Shown piece after piece: positions 1-8,405 of a stretch of 38,918 nt of DNA. Every line of letters starts with the position of its first letter. The first letter of the stretch is position 1. The DNA is from JBMDXK01 sp048594375. GTDB lineage: Bacteria; Pseudomonadota; Alphaproteobacteria; Rhizobiales; Methylopilaceae. The notes below the pieces were generated by a model. It was not told where the DNA came from, ran no database searches, and was given only the letters and a program-made list of their open reading frames with translations. The stretch covers positions 1-38,918 of the forward strand of contig JBMDXK010000017.1 in assembly GCA_048594375.1 (NCBI GenBank), read 5' to 3'. A program made the position numbers and the translations under genes.

Positions 1-1056
1 GCCGACAGCGTAAGCCTCATCCACATTTCCGTAAGTCACGCCACCAAAGCCACCTGCATAGACTGATCTATCTGCCGCAGCTGTTATTGTAATCGATCCA
101 GCGGCATAAGCCCGGCTTATAGCTGCACTGAGATCATTATAAGCCACAAACCCGCCCGCATGAGTCACATTTGAACCTGTTACATGCCCGGTAGCATAAG
201 AATCCTCGATTCTACCCCAGTTTACACCAACAAATCCCCCCACTTTTGAAAGGTTGGAAACACTGGAAAAAGAACTGATATTTCCTGTAGCATAGGAATT
301 AGTCACGGTTGTATTTTCAGCATTATAACCAATCAACCCACCCACGTTGGCTTCACCAGCATTCGATGCCAGCACGCGATTAGTGGAATGTGTATTGGAA
401 AGAGTGACGTTCTGATCGTTATAACCAATCAACCCACCAACATGGACCAGATTGCTAAGGCGAGACTCAACAGTTCCGCCCGTGCTTGAAGAATGCTGAA
501 TATTTCCGCCGTTAAACCCAACCAGTCCACCCAAAAATGCTTGCCCTGCGGAATTGGTTAAACCATTGATGGTGACTTCGCTCTGCGTATTTATCATTGT
601 CCCTAAATTCACGCCAGCAATACCGCCCATCCCGAATTGATAGGCGCTTGGTGAATTTGCTTCCACAGTTCCCGCAAAAGATACACCGCGTATCAATCCA
701 GAGCTTCGCCCAACAATCCCTCCAACGCCCCTGAATGTTGTATAGCCTGCACTATCGTTATACCGATCCGTAAGCGTGGCGTTTGTGAGATGGAAATCCC
801 GAACCACGCCTGTTGCGTCGAGCGAAGAAATAAAGCCCAAATGATAATTGGTGGTCGCGTCAATCTCAAGGCTGTCAATTGTATGACCAAGACCTGTGAA
901 TGTTCCTGCAAAACTGGCGGCATTTGTGCCGATTAAAGATGCCGTATAAGGCGCTCCAACAGCAGAAAGATTGCGTGCTAAAGCATAATAACCGTTTAAT
1001 CCCCAAGCATTTACGGATTCCACATCAGACATGGAATACAACAGCGTGTGTGTCAC
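1..1056 (-). repeat. GLUG module, copy 2 of the TpsA exoprotein (runs off window)
   Basis: The second copy opens with TLLYSMSDV (Met at about residue 1053), then YALARNL and GTFTGLGHTI. These match the opening of copy 1 position by position. At least seven GLUG units follow (GGIVGRS, GGIAGVN, GGLVGFN, GGLIGYN twice, GGFVGVN, GGFVAYN) before the window ends. Copy 2 is therefore already longer than copy 1 and may differ in unit number. Confidence 0.72.
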
Positions 1057-4000
1057 ACCATTTATAATTAAACCCCCTCCAGCAGAAGTGCTCAGATCAC
1101 TTCCATCTGCCGCTTGATAGGTGAGTGATTTTCCATTTGCAAAAGAGTAATCTGCTGCATCGAGAGAGAATGTTTTCGCCCCTCTAACAGTAATATCTTC
1201 ATCAAGAAGAAAACTTGACCCTGCGGCAACAATACCAAAGCTGGGTAAGCCGTCGATGATTGTGCTGAGATCGGCATTTTCCACCAGAAGATCACTGAGA
1301 TTTTCTATAGCTTCAGAGTAGCGTGTCGCAGCCGTATTAATAAGAAAGGCGTTGGTACGGAGCGCCAATGTGCCAGTGATTGCCAGACTTCCATCTGTAT
1401 AGGCAATGGCATTACTTGTCGGAATGTGCGCAAAGTAACCTATACTGGCTGTAGGATCATCTGATGGAGCTACAATGTAATAATAGCCGTTAGCTCCCAT
1501 AATCGCATTACCCAATAGGCCATGCGCATTCGAGATGGTCAAGAAGCGAAATTGACTGCTTGTTGACACAAATGCAGATCCATCCAGTGCAGCATAACCT
1601 GACAGTGCGCGAAGGCCTTCGGGATACATACCCTTCAAATAGGGATATAACCCTGTTCCTGTCCCCCAAACTGCGTTATCAAAACCAGCAGGCAGAACGC
1701 TTTGCAATTGTGCTGTCGTAACGCTTGTTGTGCCACTATTATTACCGCTCCAGATACCCGTCACGGCACCAGTGGTTTGACTATTCCAAAAACTATTGCT
1801 TACCAAGCCATTATTATGCCCGACAAAACCACCGCCCTCATTCCAGTTATGCCCAACAAATCCTGCAGAATAGGAATTTTCGATGATTGCCGTTGTGTCA
1901 TTGTATCCAACAAATCCACCAATGGAGTTACCGCCGATGGTGCCTCCCAGTGCATAGGAATTTCGAATGATGCCTATATTTTCGCCGGCAAAGCCACCCA
2001 CTGCCAGCCCACCGTGTACAGCAACATTCGCTGTTGAGTATTCGATAATACTGTTGAAACGGTTGACGCCGACCAGCCCACCAATCCAATTTCCTCCTGT
2101 TATCGTCCCTGCCGCTTGCGAATAGCGGATGAGTGCCGGATCCGCGCCTCCATTCGCTCCGACAAGGAGGCCTGCATGCGCTGCGTCAGAAACGGAACCT
2201 GTAACAGATACGCGGCTCACGGTGCCAAAGTTTGTACCTGCCAGACCACCAACATAATCGTTTCCAGACATTTTAACATTTTTTAAATGCAAATCTCTGA
2301 CGATTGAACCACCACTGATAACAAAAAAGAATCCAATATCTCCACCAGCGGATGTCACTTCCAGATTCGAGATTGTATTTCCCAAACCATAAAAACTTCC
2401 ATGAAAACCTGACGGGCTCGACCTAATAATTGAATCCGTATAAACATTCCCTGCGGCATTGATATTATTTGCCAAAGCATAGAAATGGGTAACACCGGGA
2501 TCCGCATAATTGCTGGTGTCTATGGCAGCAAGATCAGCCATAGAGTAAAGTAGAGTATAGTTGTTACTATTTATAGCCAAACTACTGCCAGGCAGAGTGA
2601 AACTTATGTTTCCCCGGTTCCCAAAATAAAGATTGTCAATCGCGCTATCATCGTAATTCAGCGCAAGTCCGCCGCCACCATTTATTGTAACCGCTGCATT
2701 TATATGAATTGCGTTTACCGCATTGAGTGTAAGTGTGGTACCACTTGACCACGTCAAAGCATTGGCAATTGTAATGTTGCCACTATCACCGCCGCCATCT
2801 CCATTACTGCCTGTGGAGAGAGTAACATTTGCCAACGCCAACTGATCTTGCAACGTAGTGACATTCAAAACGCTATCGGGTGTTGCACCGGGGGTGCCGC
2901 TGTTTGCCCCGTTTGAAATAGTGATATTGTAAGGATCAAGCAGAAGGTTGCCAAATGCACCGTTTGCGGCTGTCAGAATGGTTCGGCCGGAATAGTCCAA
3001 TACGGCTTTACCGGAAACTTCAACTTCGCCGCCATTCCCTGAAAGCGCCCCGCCGATTGCTGAAATGGTACCTGTAAAGCTTGTGCTGCCATCAGACCAG
3101 ACGACAACATCTCCGCCGTTGCCAGCATGCTGAGCATCGGCTTTAATCGTTGTGGATTTATCCACCGTAACATTCTGAGCCCGTTCAAGCGTACCTTTGC
3201 CTTCCCGATCGCCCCCCACACGTATCTGACCGCCAGCGTTATCACCAGAGGCATTGATTGTTGCGCCTTTAAGTGCAATTTGACGGCCTGTCACAGTGAC
3301 ACGCCCACCGGTTGTTTTGCCGGTTGCATTCATCTTTCCGCTTACGGCAACACTTCCACCGCCACCGGAAAGACGAATGATCCCACCTCTGGATGTAGCA
3401 CTTTTTGCCTCTATAACCCCTGACATATTTATGGATTGCCGCGCCGCCTCCTTAGCAGCGGCGGCACTCAGCACAACAGTTCCACCACTGGCAGAAAGTT
3501 TTCCAGATTGTTTTATAAGAGCGTCCTTGCCCTTAGACTGTGTGGGAACAGCCACTTCCAGAAAACCATCCCCTGAAAAATCAATGGATACCTTCTCACC
3601 GCTACCAATACCGATTTTCCCCATGGGCGCAGCAATAAGACCTGTATTTTCAACAGATCCACCGATCAGTGCAGCATATCCTCCCCGACCAACTGTTCTG
3701 ATAGCGCCATGGTTGCTTACTTTGGCAGAGGCTCCATTTCCTGAAAAAGTGCGCTTCCCAGCCATAAAGTCTTTATCGGAGATATCCAGTGTTGAACCAA
3801 CAAATCCTGCTGCGGAAATGTCCCCGGTTGATGAAATGGTGATGCCGTTGGGGTTGATAAGATAAACCTGTCCATTTGCAGAAAGTGAACCAGCAATTGT
3901 TGAAGGCGTGCTACCGGTAACACGGTTGAGCAAAGCAGAAGATGAGTCAGGCTGAATAATTTCGACTGTATTGCCCTTGCCAACAGAGAAATTCTGCCAG

Positions 4001-4188
4001 TTGATTACAGCATTGGCCGTTGACTGGTTAATCTGTAGCGCATGAGGTGTTTGTTGTGTCCATGTGGCACCGCCAGCAACAACTTTTCCTCCGTTGGGCA
4101 AAGATTGGGCAAAGGTTAGGCCAGAGGGGAGCGTCAGGGCAGATGAGCCAAGAAGAAAGTATTTAAAAATACGAAAGCGTAACTGCAT
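1..4188 (-). CDS. Two-partner secretion exoprotein (TpsA), FHA/haemagglutinin type with GLUG repeats; C-terminus outside window
   Basis: Secreted beta-helical exoprotein, probably an adhesin, exported to the cell surface by the TpsB pore encoded just upstream. The frame is open from ATG at 4188 to the left edge (at least 1396 residues) and has no stop, so the C-terminus is missing. A short hydrophobic leader (about residues 1-27, ending near a TFAQS motif) precedes a TPS secretion domain with the family signature NPNGI at about residue 111. Residues 120-430 are Gly/Ser/Val-rich beta-helix strands. Two GLUG modules follow (about residues 545-860 and from 1050 on), with short units of the type GGLVGYN then NSYATG. 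The start lies 14 bp after the TpsB stop, with AAGAG ahead of it, so the two are one operon. Family assignment is secure. The adhesin role is inferred. Confidence 0.9.
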   Translation of the reverse strand, partial: MQLRFRIFKYFLLGSSALTLPSGLTFAQSLPNGGKVVAGGATWTQQTPHALQINQSTANAVINWQNFSVGKGNTVEIIQPDSSSALLNRVTGSTPSTIAGSLSANGQVYLINPNGITISSTGDISAAGFVGSTLDISDKDFMAGKRTFSGNGASAKVSNHGAIRTVGRGGYAALIGGSVENTGLIAAPMGKIGIGSGEKVSIDFSGDGFLEVAVPTQSKGKDALIKQSGKLSASGGTVVLSAAAAKEAARQSINMSGVIEAKSATSRGGIIRLSGGGGSVAVSGKMNATGKTTGGRVTVTGRQIALKGATINASGDNAGGQIRVGGDREGKGTLERAQNVTVDKSTTIKADAQHAGNGGDVVVWSDGSTSFTGTISAIGGALSGNGGEVEVSGKAVLDYSGRTILTAANGAFGNLLLDPYNITISNGANSGTPGATPDSVLNVTTLQDQLALANVTLSTGSNGDGGGDSGNITIANALTWSSGTTLTLNAVNAIHINAAVTINGGGGLALNYDDSAIDNLYFGNRGNISFTLPGSSLAINSNNYTLLYSMADLAAIDTSNYADPGVTHFYALANNINAAGNVYTDSIIRSSPSGFHGSFYGLGNTISNLEVTSAGGDIGFFFVISGGSIVRDLHLKNVKMSGNDYVGGLAGTNFGTVSRVSVTGSVSDAAHAGLLVGANGGADPALIRYSQAAGTITGGNWIGGLVGVNRFNSIIEYSTANVAVHGGLAVGGFAGENIGIIRNSYALGGTIGGNSIGGFVGYNDTTAIIENSYSAGFVGHNWNEGGGFVGHNNGLVSNSFWNSQTTGAVTGIWSGNNSGTTSVTTAQLQSVLPAGFDNAVWGTGTGLYPYLKGMYPEGLRALSGYAALDGSAFVSTSSQFRFLTISNAHGLLGNAIMGANGYYYIVAPSDDPTASIGYFAHIPTSNAIAYTDGSLAITGTLALRTNAFLINTAATRYSEAIENLSDLLVENADLSTIIDGLPSFGIVAAGSSFLLDEDITVRGAKTFSLDAADYSFANGKSLTYQAADGSDLSTSAGGGLIINGVTHTLLYSMSDVESVNAWGLNGYYALARNLSAVGAPYTASLIGTNAASFAGTFTGLGHTIDSLEIDATTNYHLGFISSLDATGVVRDFHLTNATLTDRYNDSAGYTTFRGVGGIVGRSSGLIRGVSFAGTVEANSPSAYQFGMGGIAGVNLGTMINTQSEVTINGLTNSAGQAFLGGLVGFNGGNIQHSSSTGGTVESRLSNLVHVGGLIGYNDQNVTLSNTHSTNRVLASNAGEANVGGLIGYNAENTTVTNSYATGNISSFSSVSNLSKVGGFVGVNWGRIEDSYATGHVTGSNVTHAGGFVAYNDLSAAISRAYAAGSITITAAADRSVYAGGFGGVTYGNVDEAYAVG
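1617..2559 (-). repeat. GLUG module, copy 1 of the TpsA exoprotein
   Basis: Within the exoprotein, a module opens with TLLYSMADL (Met at about residue 550), continues with a YALANNI segment and a GSFYGLGNTI segment, and then carries about six GLUG units (GGLAGTN, GGLVGVN, GGFAGEN, GGFVGYN, GGFVGHN). It closes with SFWNSQTTGAVTG and a YPYLKG segment. The same opening recurs about 503 residues later. GLUG units are known from bacterial surface proteins. The module boundaries are my estimate. Confidence 0.75.
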
Positions 4189-4202
4189 GGCAGCTCTTTT
4201 CC

Positions 4203-5933
4203 CTAAAATTGGAAACTTGCAACAATAGAAAACTGATCCGAATTCCGTTGCGTGTCGCTCCGATGAGCTTTTCCCCATTCAAATGTCAGATTTGCACTTC
4301 TGAAACTTGCATTTTGTGCTGCGGCCAAACGTAATCCCAATCCATAAGAGGTTGCTGTTATTTTATCTTCTTCAAGCGCTGTTGGAGCTTCCAGCCGCGC
4401 TTGACCTATTGCACCAAAAATATAAGGAGAAAATGTTAATCCATATGAATCAATTTTAGTTGACCAAGGAGCTGCAATCTCACCCCGGGTAACAAAACCA
4501 TTATCCCCGCGTAAACTTCCACTTTCAAATGTGGAAAGACCTGATGATCCTGTTAAGCTAAATTGCTCTGAAGCAAGCAGGGCGTGATTAAAACTTGTTT
4601 GAGCTCTTGCCGCCAGAGAGGCCGTGAAATATTTTGCAAATGGTTGCGTATATCCTAATTCAATTTCCATTTTTTTGAAATTTGCATCAGCATTCTGACG
4701 CGATAAAGGCACTTGCAGCGTTGCATCTGCTGCTGAACGCGCACCAAGACCGTCAATGCCAAATGATCCGCGCAATGATCCTGATAATGTCGCCCCCCAT
4801 GGCGCAAACCAGATAGCATCACCTTTACCTCGTAATACGCGCAGACGATCAAGAAAAAGCGGCAGGTTAAGTGGCGAGATAACCGACTGGTTTTCTTCTT
4901 GAAGATCAAACGCGCCTTCAATATGCATACTTAAATTACGAGCGCGGATAAGGGGGTAGCGCAATCGCGCTGAATAACGCTCAAATTCACTCGTTGTTCC
5001 TAAAGCAAGACGCGCATGATCGGGTGTTGCGCGCGTTTTTGCAGCTTCAAAATTGATGCTCAGACCATCATTTCCCAAAGGAATAATAATGCCTGCCGCA
5101 ATCGCTCTATTACGCGGATTTTTCTCGAAATAACGCTTTTCAGGATCTCCATTAAGCATAATGTACACTAATTCTCCCAACCCTAGGAGAGAATTCGCCT
5201 GAATGCCTGCTCCCCATGAAGCCCATCCTAAATTTGGGGTGAGTGTATTATCCACGGTAAGTTGCCCTGTGACTGGCCTATAAATGCCATCGACTGTAAG
5301 CACAGAGCCACCAGATTTTTTGCCGGCACTCAATGCTGTTCGCATTTGTAAGCCTGGCACATCTCCCGCGAGCAAAAGTGTACGTTCAATCATCTTGAGC
5401 GTTATGCCGCGATAGCCAATAAGCTTTCTCAATAATTGCTCAACGCGCCGTTGGACATTTTTAGGCAGCGCACTCACATCGACTTGTTCAATGAAGCCAT
5501 CAATTACCTGAAAATATGCCGTTCCTCCCGGGTGGAGATCCTGCTCAGGAACCGTTACCCGCGCAAGAATATAGCCAGCCTGTGCATATAAGCCTTGAAT
5601 TTTGCGCGCAGCAGCAAAAAGATCATCAACGCTGATCTCACGATTGGCCAGAGAAGACGTAATGGCCTGTGTTTGCGCTTGAAGTTCCGAATACCCGCCA
5701 TTCACCCGGACTGCGGATAACGTAATTTTTAATGCTTCTCCACCTTCTGGGCTCGCAAGCCCAGCAGCTTGCGGCAAGGATATTGAACCTCTTACGTTTC
5801 GTTCAAGGCGAGGAGCATATGTTTCGGGAGTAATTTGAGATGCAGTTTGAGCATAAGATAGAGTTGGCAGAAACGCAGCAAGCGCTATTCCACCACAAAC
5901 CGTGCCGATTTTATAAAGCACGCAACCTTTCAT
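4203..5933 (-). CDS. TpsB outer-membrane transporter, ShlB/FhaC/HecB family
   Basis: Outer-membrane beta-barrel pore that recognises the TPS domain of the partner exoprotein and moves it across the outer membrane. An N-terminal signal peptide (MKGCVLYKIG, then a hydrophobic stretch ending near SYAQT) precedes a POTRA-type region (about residues 65-215, with an AGYILARVTVPEQDL segment typical of the family). The rest is a predicted 16-strand barrel ending in an aromatic residue (SFQF), the usual signature for outer-membrane insertion. At 576 residues the length is normal. The frame extends to a TTG at 5945, but I chose the ATG at 5933 because it begins the signal peptide. The exoprotein gene follows after 14 bp. 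The long upstream gap implies its own promoter, which I could not place securely. Confidence 0.9.
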   Translation of the reverse strand: MKGCVLYKIGTVCGGIALAAFLPTLSYAQTASQITPETYAPRLERNVRGSISLPQAAGLASPEGGEALKITLSAVRVNGGYSELQAQTQAITSSLANREISVDDLFAAARKIQGLYAQAGYILARVTVPEQDLHPGGTAYFQVIDGFIEQVDVSALPKNVQRRVEQLLRKLIGYRGITLKMIERTLLLAGDVPGLQMRTALSAGKKSGGSVLTVDGIYRPVTGQLTVDNTLTPNLGWASWGAGIQANSLLGLGELVYIMLNGDPEKRYFEKNPRNRAIAAGIIIPLGNDGLSINFEAAKTRATPDHARLALGTTSEFERYSARLRYPLIRARNLSMHIEGAFDLQEENQSVISPLNLPLFLDRLRVLRGKGDAIWFAPWGATLSGSLRGSFGIDGLGARSAADATLQVPLSRQNADANFKKMEIELGYTQPFAKYFTASLAARAQTSFNHALLASEQFSLTGSSGLSTFESGSLRGDNGFVTRGEIAAPWSTKIDSYGLTFSPYIFGAIGQARLEAPTALEEDKITATSYGLGLRLAAAQNASFRSANLTFEWGKAHRSDTQRNSDQFSIVASFQF

Positions 5934-6383
5934 CCCCAACCCCAACTATAACGCTATCTGTTTGTTATGTTATGAAACAGCGCTTCTATCAATTGTTATA
6001 ACGGGAAAATATAAATAATAACTATATTGCGGAAAAATAAATCTAAATCTGAAAAAAATATGTTTAAAAATGAGACTTAAGCCCTCAGATAGAAGTGATC
6101 CACTTTGGGATGGATTCAATAAAGAGAGAAAGGGCTGTGTATAACTACGATCATTTTCTGTTTATGAATTAGTTTAAAGGCTCCGAATTAATCACCAATT
6201 TGTTGGTCAAAAACTGTGAAAACCATTACTGTTTAAAATGAGGGATGGTACGGTGAAAGAGTGAATTTGCCATTATAGTTTTGCCAAAGACAAACCTGCA
6301 CTTATGAAGGTTCCGATTCGCGTTGAGATAACGCCCCCCCCCTCTCATCAGAATCTTTTTCGCTATTACACTGGTTACTTATG
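5934..6383. other. Intergenic region upstream of tpsB, with a nine-C tract
   Basis: This AT-rich stretch of about 450 bases lies between tpsB and the rpmA terminator and contains no supported gene. A run of nine C residues at 6334-6342 stands out. The region must hold the promoter of the tpsB-tpsA operon. A TATAAC-like -10 occurs near 5995-6002 on the minus strand, but no good -35 accompanies it. Confidence 0.5.
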
Positions 6384-6419
6384 AATAAAAAAATACCCTG
6401 CATACAGGATATGCAGGGT
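6384..6419 (-). terminator. Rho-independent terminator of rplU-rpmA
   Basis: A perfect 9-bp inverted repeat (ACCCTGCAT at 6395-6403 and ATGCAGGGT at 6411-6419, 7-base loop) is followed on the minus strand by a U-rich tract. It begins 29 bases beyond the rpmA stop. Confidence 0.9.
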
Positions 6420-6448
6420 GATTAACATAGAATGCTATGGAAATATAT

Positions 6449-6718
6449 TTATTCAGCAGCTTCCTGAACAGGAAAAACATTTACATAAGTACGACGATCA
6501 AATTTTTTAACAAAAGTAACCTGACCCTCAGCAGTTGCAAACAGGGTGTGGTCTTTGCCAATCTTAACATTTACGCCAGGATGCCAACGTGTACCGCGTT
6601 GGCGAATGATGATGTTGCCTGGGATAACCGCTTCGCCACCAAATTTCTTTACGCCAAGGCGTTTGCTTTCTGAATCGCGACCGTTGCGGGACGAGCCGCC
6701 TGCTTTTTTATGTGCCAT
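6449..6718 (-). CDS. rpmA: 50S ribosomal protein L27
   Basis: Large-subunit ribosomal protein whose N-terminal tail reaches the peptidyl-transferase centre. At 89 residues it is full length and begins MAHKKAGGSSRNGRDSESKRLG, the universally conserved L27 start. The central GNIIIRQRGTRWHPG segment is also typical. It lies 25 bp downstream of rplU on the same strand and shares its transcript, which ends at the hairpin at 6384-6419. In many alphaproteobacteria obgE follows shortly after rpmA. Here a terminator and the two-partner secretion operon follow instead. Confidence 0.98.
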   Translation of the reverse strand: MAHKKAGGSSRNGRDSESKRLGVKKFGGEAVIPGNIIIRQRGTRWHPGVNVKIGKDHTLFATAEGQVTFVKKFDRRTYVNVFPVQEAAE

Positions 6719-6743
6719 AGATATGACCCCTTACAATCATTAA

Positions 6744-7109
6744 TTATGCTTCAGCTTCCGCTTTTTTAGCGAGTGACTTCTTAGGCTTTTTATTTTCCTG
6801 TCCGCCGATGGAAAGAATGCGGATGATGGACAAATCCTGACGGTGGCCACGTTTGCGCTGGGAATCCTGACGGCGACGCTTTTTAAATGCAATCACTTTT
6901 GCGCCACGCGCTTGCTTTACAATTTCAGCTTGCACAGCAAAACCGGCAGCGATAGCAGAACCTACTGATACGTTTTCACCTTCGCCATGGAACAGCACTT
7001 CAGTAATTTCAATTTTGTCACCTGCTTCACCTGCGATGCGGCCAACAGTGATGACATCGTCAGCGGAAACACGGTATTGTTTTCCGCCAGTTTTAATGAC
7101 TGCGAACAT
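6744..7109 (-). CDS. rplU: 50S ribosomal protein L21
   Basis: Large-subunit ribosomal protein that contacts 23S rRNA. The 121-residue protein begins MFAVIKTGGKQYRVS and has the conserved basic block KKRRRQDSQRKRGHRQ (about residues 75-90). The frame extends upstream, but the start at 7109 is fixed by homology and by a GGAG ribosome-binding site six bases before the ATG. The Lys/Ala-rich tail (KKSLAKKAEAEA) is a common class-level extension. It is first in the rplU-rpmA operon, with a leader of about 108 nt behind the promoter at 7225-7253. Confidence 0.98.
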   Translation of the reverse strand: MFAVIKTGGKQYRVSADDVITVGRIAGEAGDKIEITEVLFHGEGENVSVGSAIAAGFAVQAEIVKQARGAKVIAFKKRRRQDSQRKRGHRQDLSIIRILSIGGQENKKPKKSLAKKAEAEA

Positions 7110-7224
7110 TTTTATCTCCGTTCTCCTGTTCTTTAAAAAGAACAGCTTTTTATCAGTCGGTTGCGTAAAAACTGTTTTTTCACAAACAGCATTCGGCTCA
7201 ATCCTAATGGATGAGCAATGAGTG

Positions 7225-7253
7225 TTTCTACTGGCTCTCTTGAAGAGAGTCAA
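7225..7253 (-). promoter_or_regulatory. Predicted sigma-70-type promoter of rplU-rpmA
   Basis: On the minus strand, TTGACT (7253-7248) is separated by 17 bases from TAGAAA (7230-7225). The spacer itself contains the inverted repeat CTCTC/GAGAG. Transcription would start near 7218, giving a leader of about 108 nt before rplU. Confidence 0.55.
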
Positions 7254-7385
7254 CATGCAAATGCCGTATTTTTCTTTATAGTATCCTTACTTTTAAGCTA
7301 TAGAGGGAATGCGTCATTTCCAAAAACTATAAATCTTTGAAGCTGTATTCATTTCTTCTGTCTGGGTTCACGAAGTCAGGACTCA

Positions 7386-8396
7386 TCATCCCTCATGCTT
7401 GCTGTGATAATCCCGATACCACTCCACAAAAGCCTTGACCCCTGTTTGCAAGGATGTTGCGGGTTTTTTACCCGTGAGTGCGACCAGCAGGTCAGGGCTG
7501 GCAAAGGTGCGCGGCACATCCCCTTGCTGCATGGGGAGCATATTCCGCTTGGCTTTACACTGCATAATCGTTTCAATTGTCTTGATAAAATCAAGCAAGC
7601 CCACCGGCTGCCCCCCACCAATATTCACTGTTCTGAACGGCGCCTGAAGGGACAGCGTATCAAGGCCTGCAACACGGTTGGTTTCATCGGGAGCAAGGGC
7701 GATCAAATCCACGATAGAATCAATAAGATCATCCACATAGGTAAAGTCGCGACTCATGTTGCCTGCGCCATAGACATCCAGTGGCTTGCCTTCCAATATT
7801 GACGCCACAAATTTAAATAAGGCCATATCGGGACGGCCATAAGGGCCATACACGGTAAAAAAACGAAATGCCGTAGTGGGGATTTTATGCAGATGGGCGT
7901 AAGAATGCGCCATCACTTCCATGGATTTCTTTGTTGCAGCATAAAGCGTTAAAGGTTCATCGGCGCGGTCTTTCTCGGCAAAAGGTATTGTTTCATTTGC
8001 CCCGTAAACCGAAGATGTGGAAGCCAGCAAAAGATGTGCCGGTTTAAGTTGCCGCGCCAGCTCCAGCACATTCCATGAACCATTCAGATTGGAAGAAATA
8101 TACGCTGCTGGATTGTCCAGGCTGTAACGCACTCCCGCCTGTGCAGCCAGATGAATAAGGGCATCCGGTGGGGCAATGGCTGCGGCTTTTTCCAATGCTT
8201 TGTGGTCTTCCAGCATCCCGATTGCAGGTGTAAAGCCTGAAAACTGTTGCAGAATAGAATGACGCAATTCTTTCAACCGCACATCATAATAGGCGGTCAT
8301 GCCATCAAAACCGACAACACTATGCCCCTGCCGCAGCAAGCGGAGCGCAAGGTGAAAGCCGATAAAGCCCGCTGTTCCGGTTATAAAATAATGCAT
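7386..8396 (-). CDS. NAD-dependent epimerase, UDP-glucuronate 4-epimerase type
   Basis: Extended short-chain dehydrogenase/epimerase that most likely interconverts UDP-glucuronate and UDP-galacturonate for lipopolysaccharide or capsule. The N-terminal Rossmann motif GTAGFIGFHLA replaces the usual TGxxGFIG. A STSSVYG segment and the catalytic YAATK motif (YxxxK) follow, then FRFFTVYGPYGRPDMA, which is characteristic of UDP-glucuronate epimerases, and SRDFTYVDDL. At 336 residues it has normal length. It starts 9 bp after the UDP-glucose dehydrogenase stop, so the two enzymes form one unit running UDP-glucose to UDP-glucuronate to UDP-galacturonate. Substrate specificity is inferred from this pairing. 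A generic nucleotide-sugar epimerase is the alternative. Confidence 0.85.
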   Translation of the reverse strand: MHYFITGTAGFIGFHLALRLLRQGHSVVGFDGMTAYYDVRLKELRHSILQQFSGFTPAIGMLEDHKALEKAAAIAPPDALIHLAAQAGVRYSLDNPAAYISSNLNGSWNVLELARQLKPAHLLLASTSSVYGANETIPFAEKDRADEPLTLYAATKKSMEVMAHSYAHLHKIPTTAFRFFTVYGPYGRPDMALFKFVASILEGKPLDVYGAGNMSRDFTYVDDLIDSIVDLIALAPDETNRVAGLDTLSLQAPFRTVNIGGGQPVGLLDFIKTIETIMQCKAKRNMLPMQQGDVPRTFASPDLLVALTGKKPATSLQTGVKAFVEWYRDYHSKHEG

Positions 8397-8405
8397 ATGC
8401 CCACT

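Noticed and set aside
3296..3865. Plus-strand frame of 189 codons inside the exoprotein region
   Set aside because: It is antisense to the TpsA coding frame, has no ribosome-binding site and encodes a Pro/Ser/Ala-rich product expected from the complement of Gly-rich repeats.
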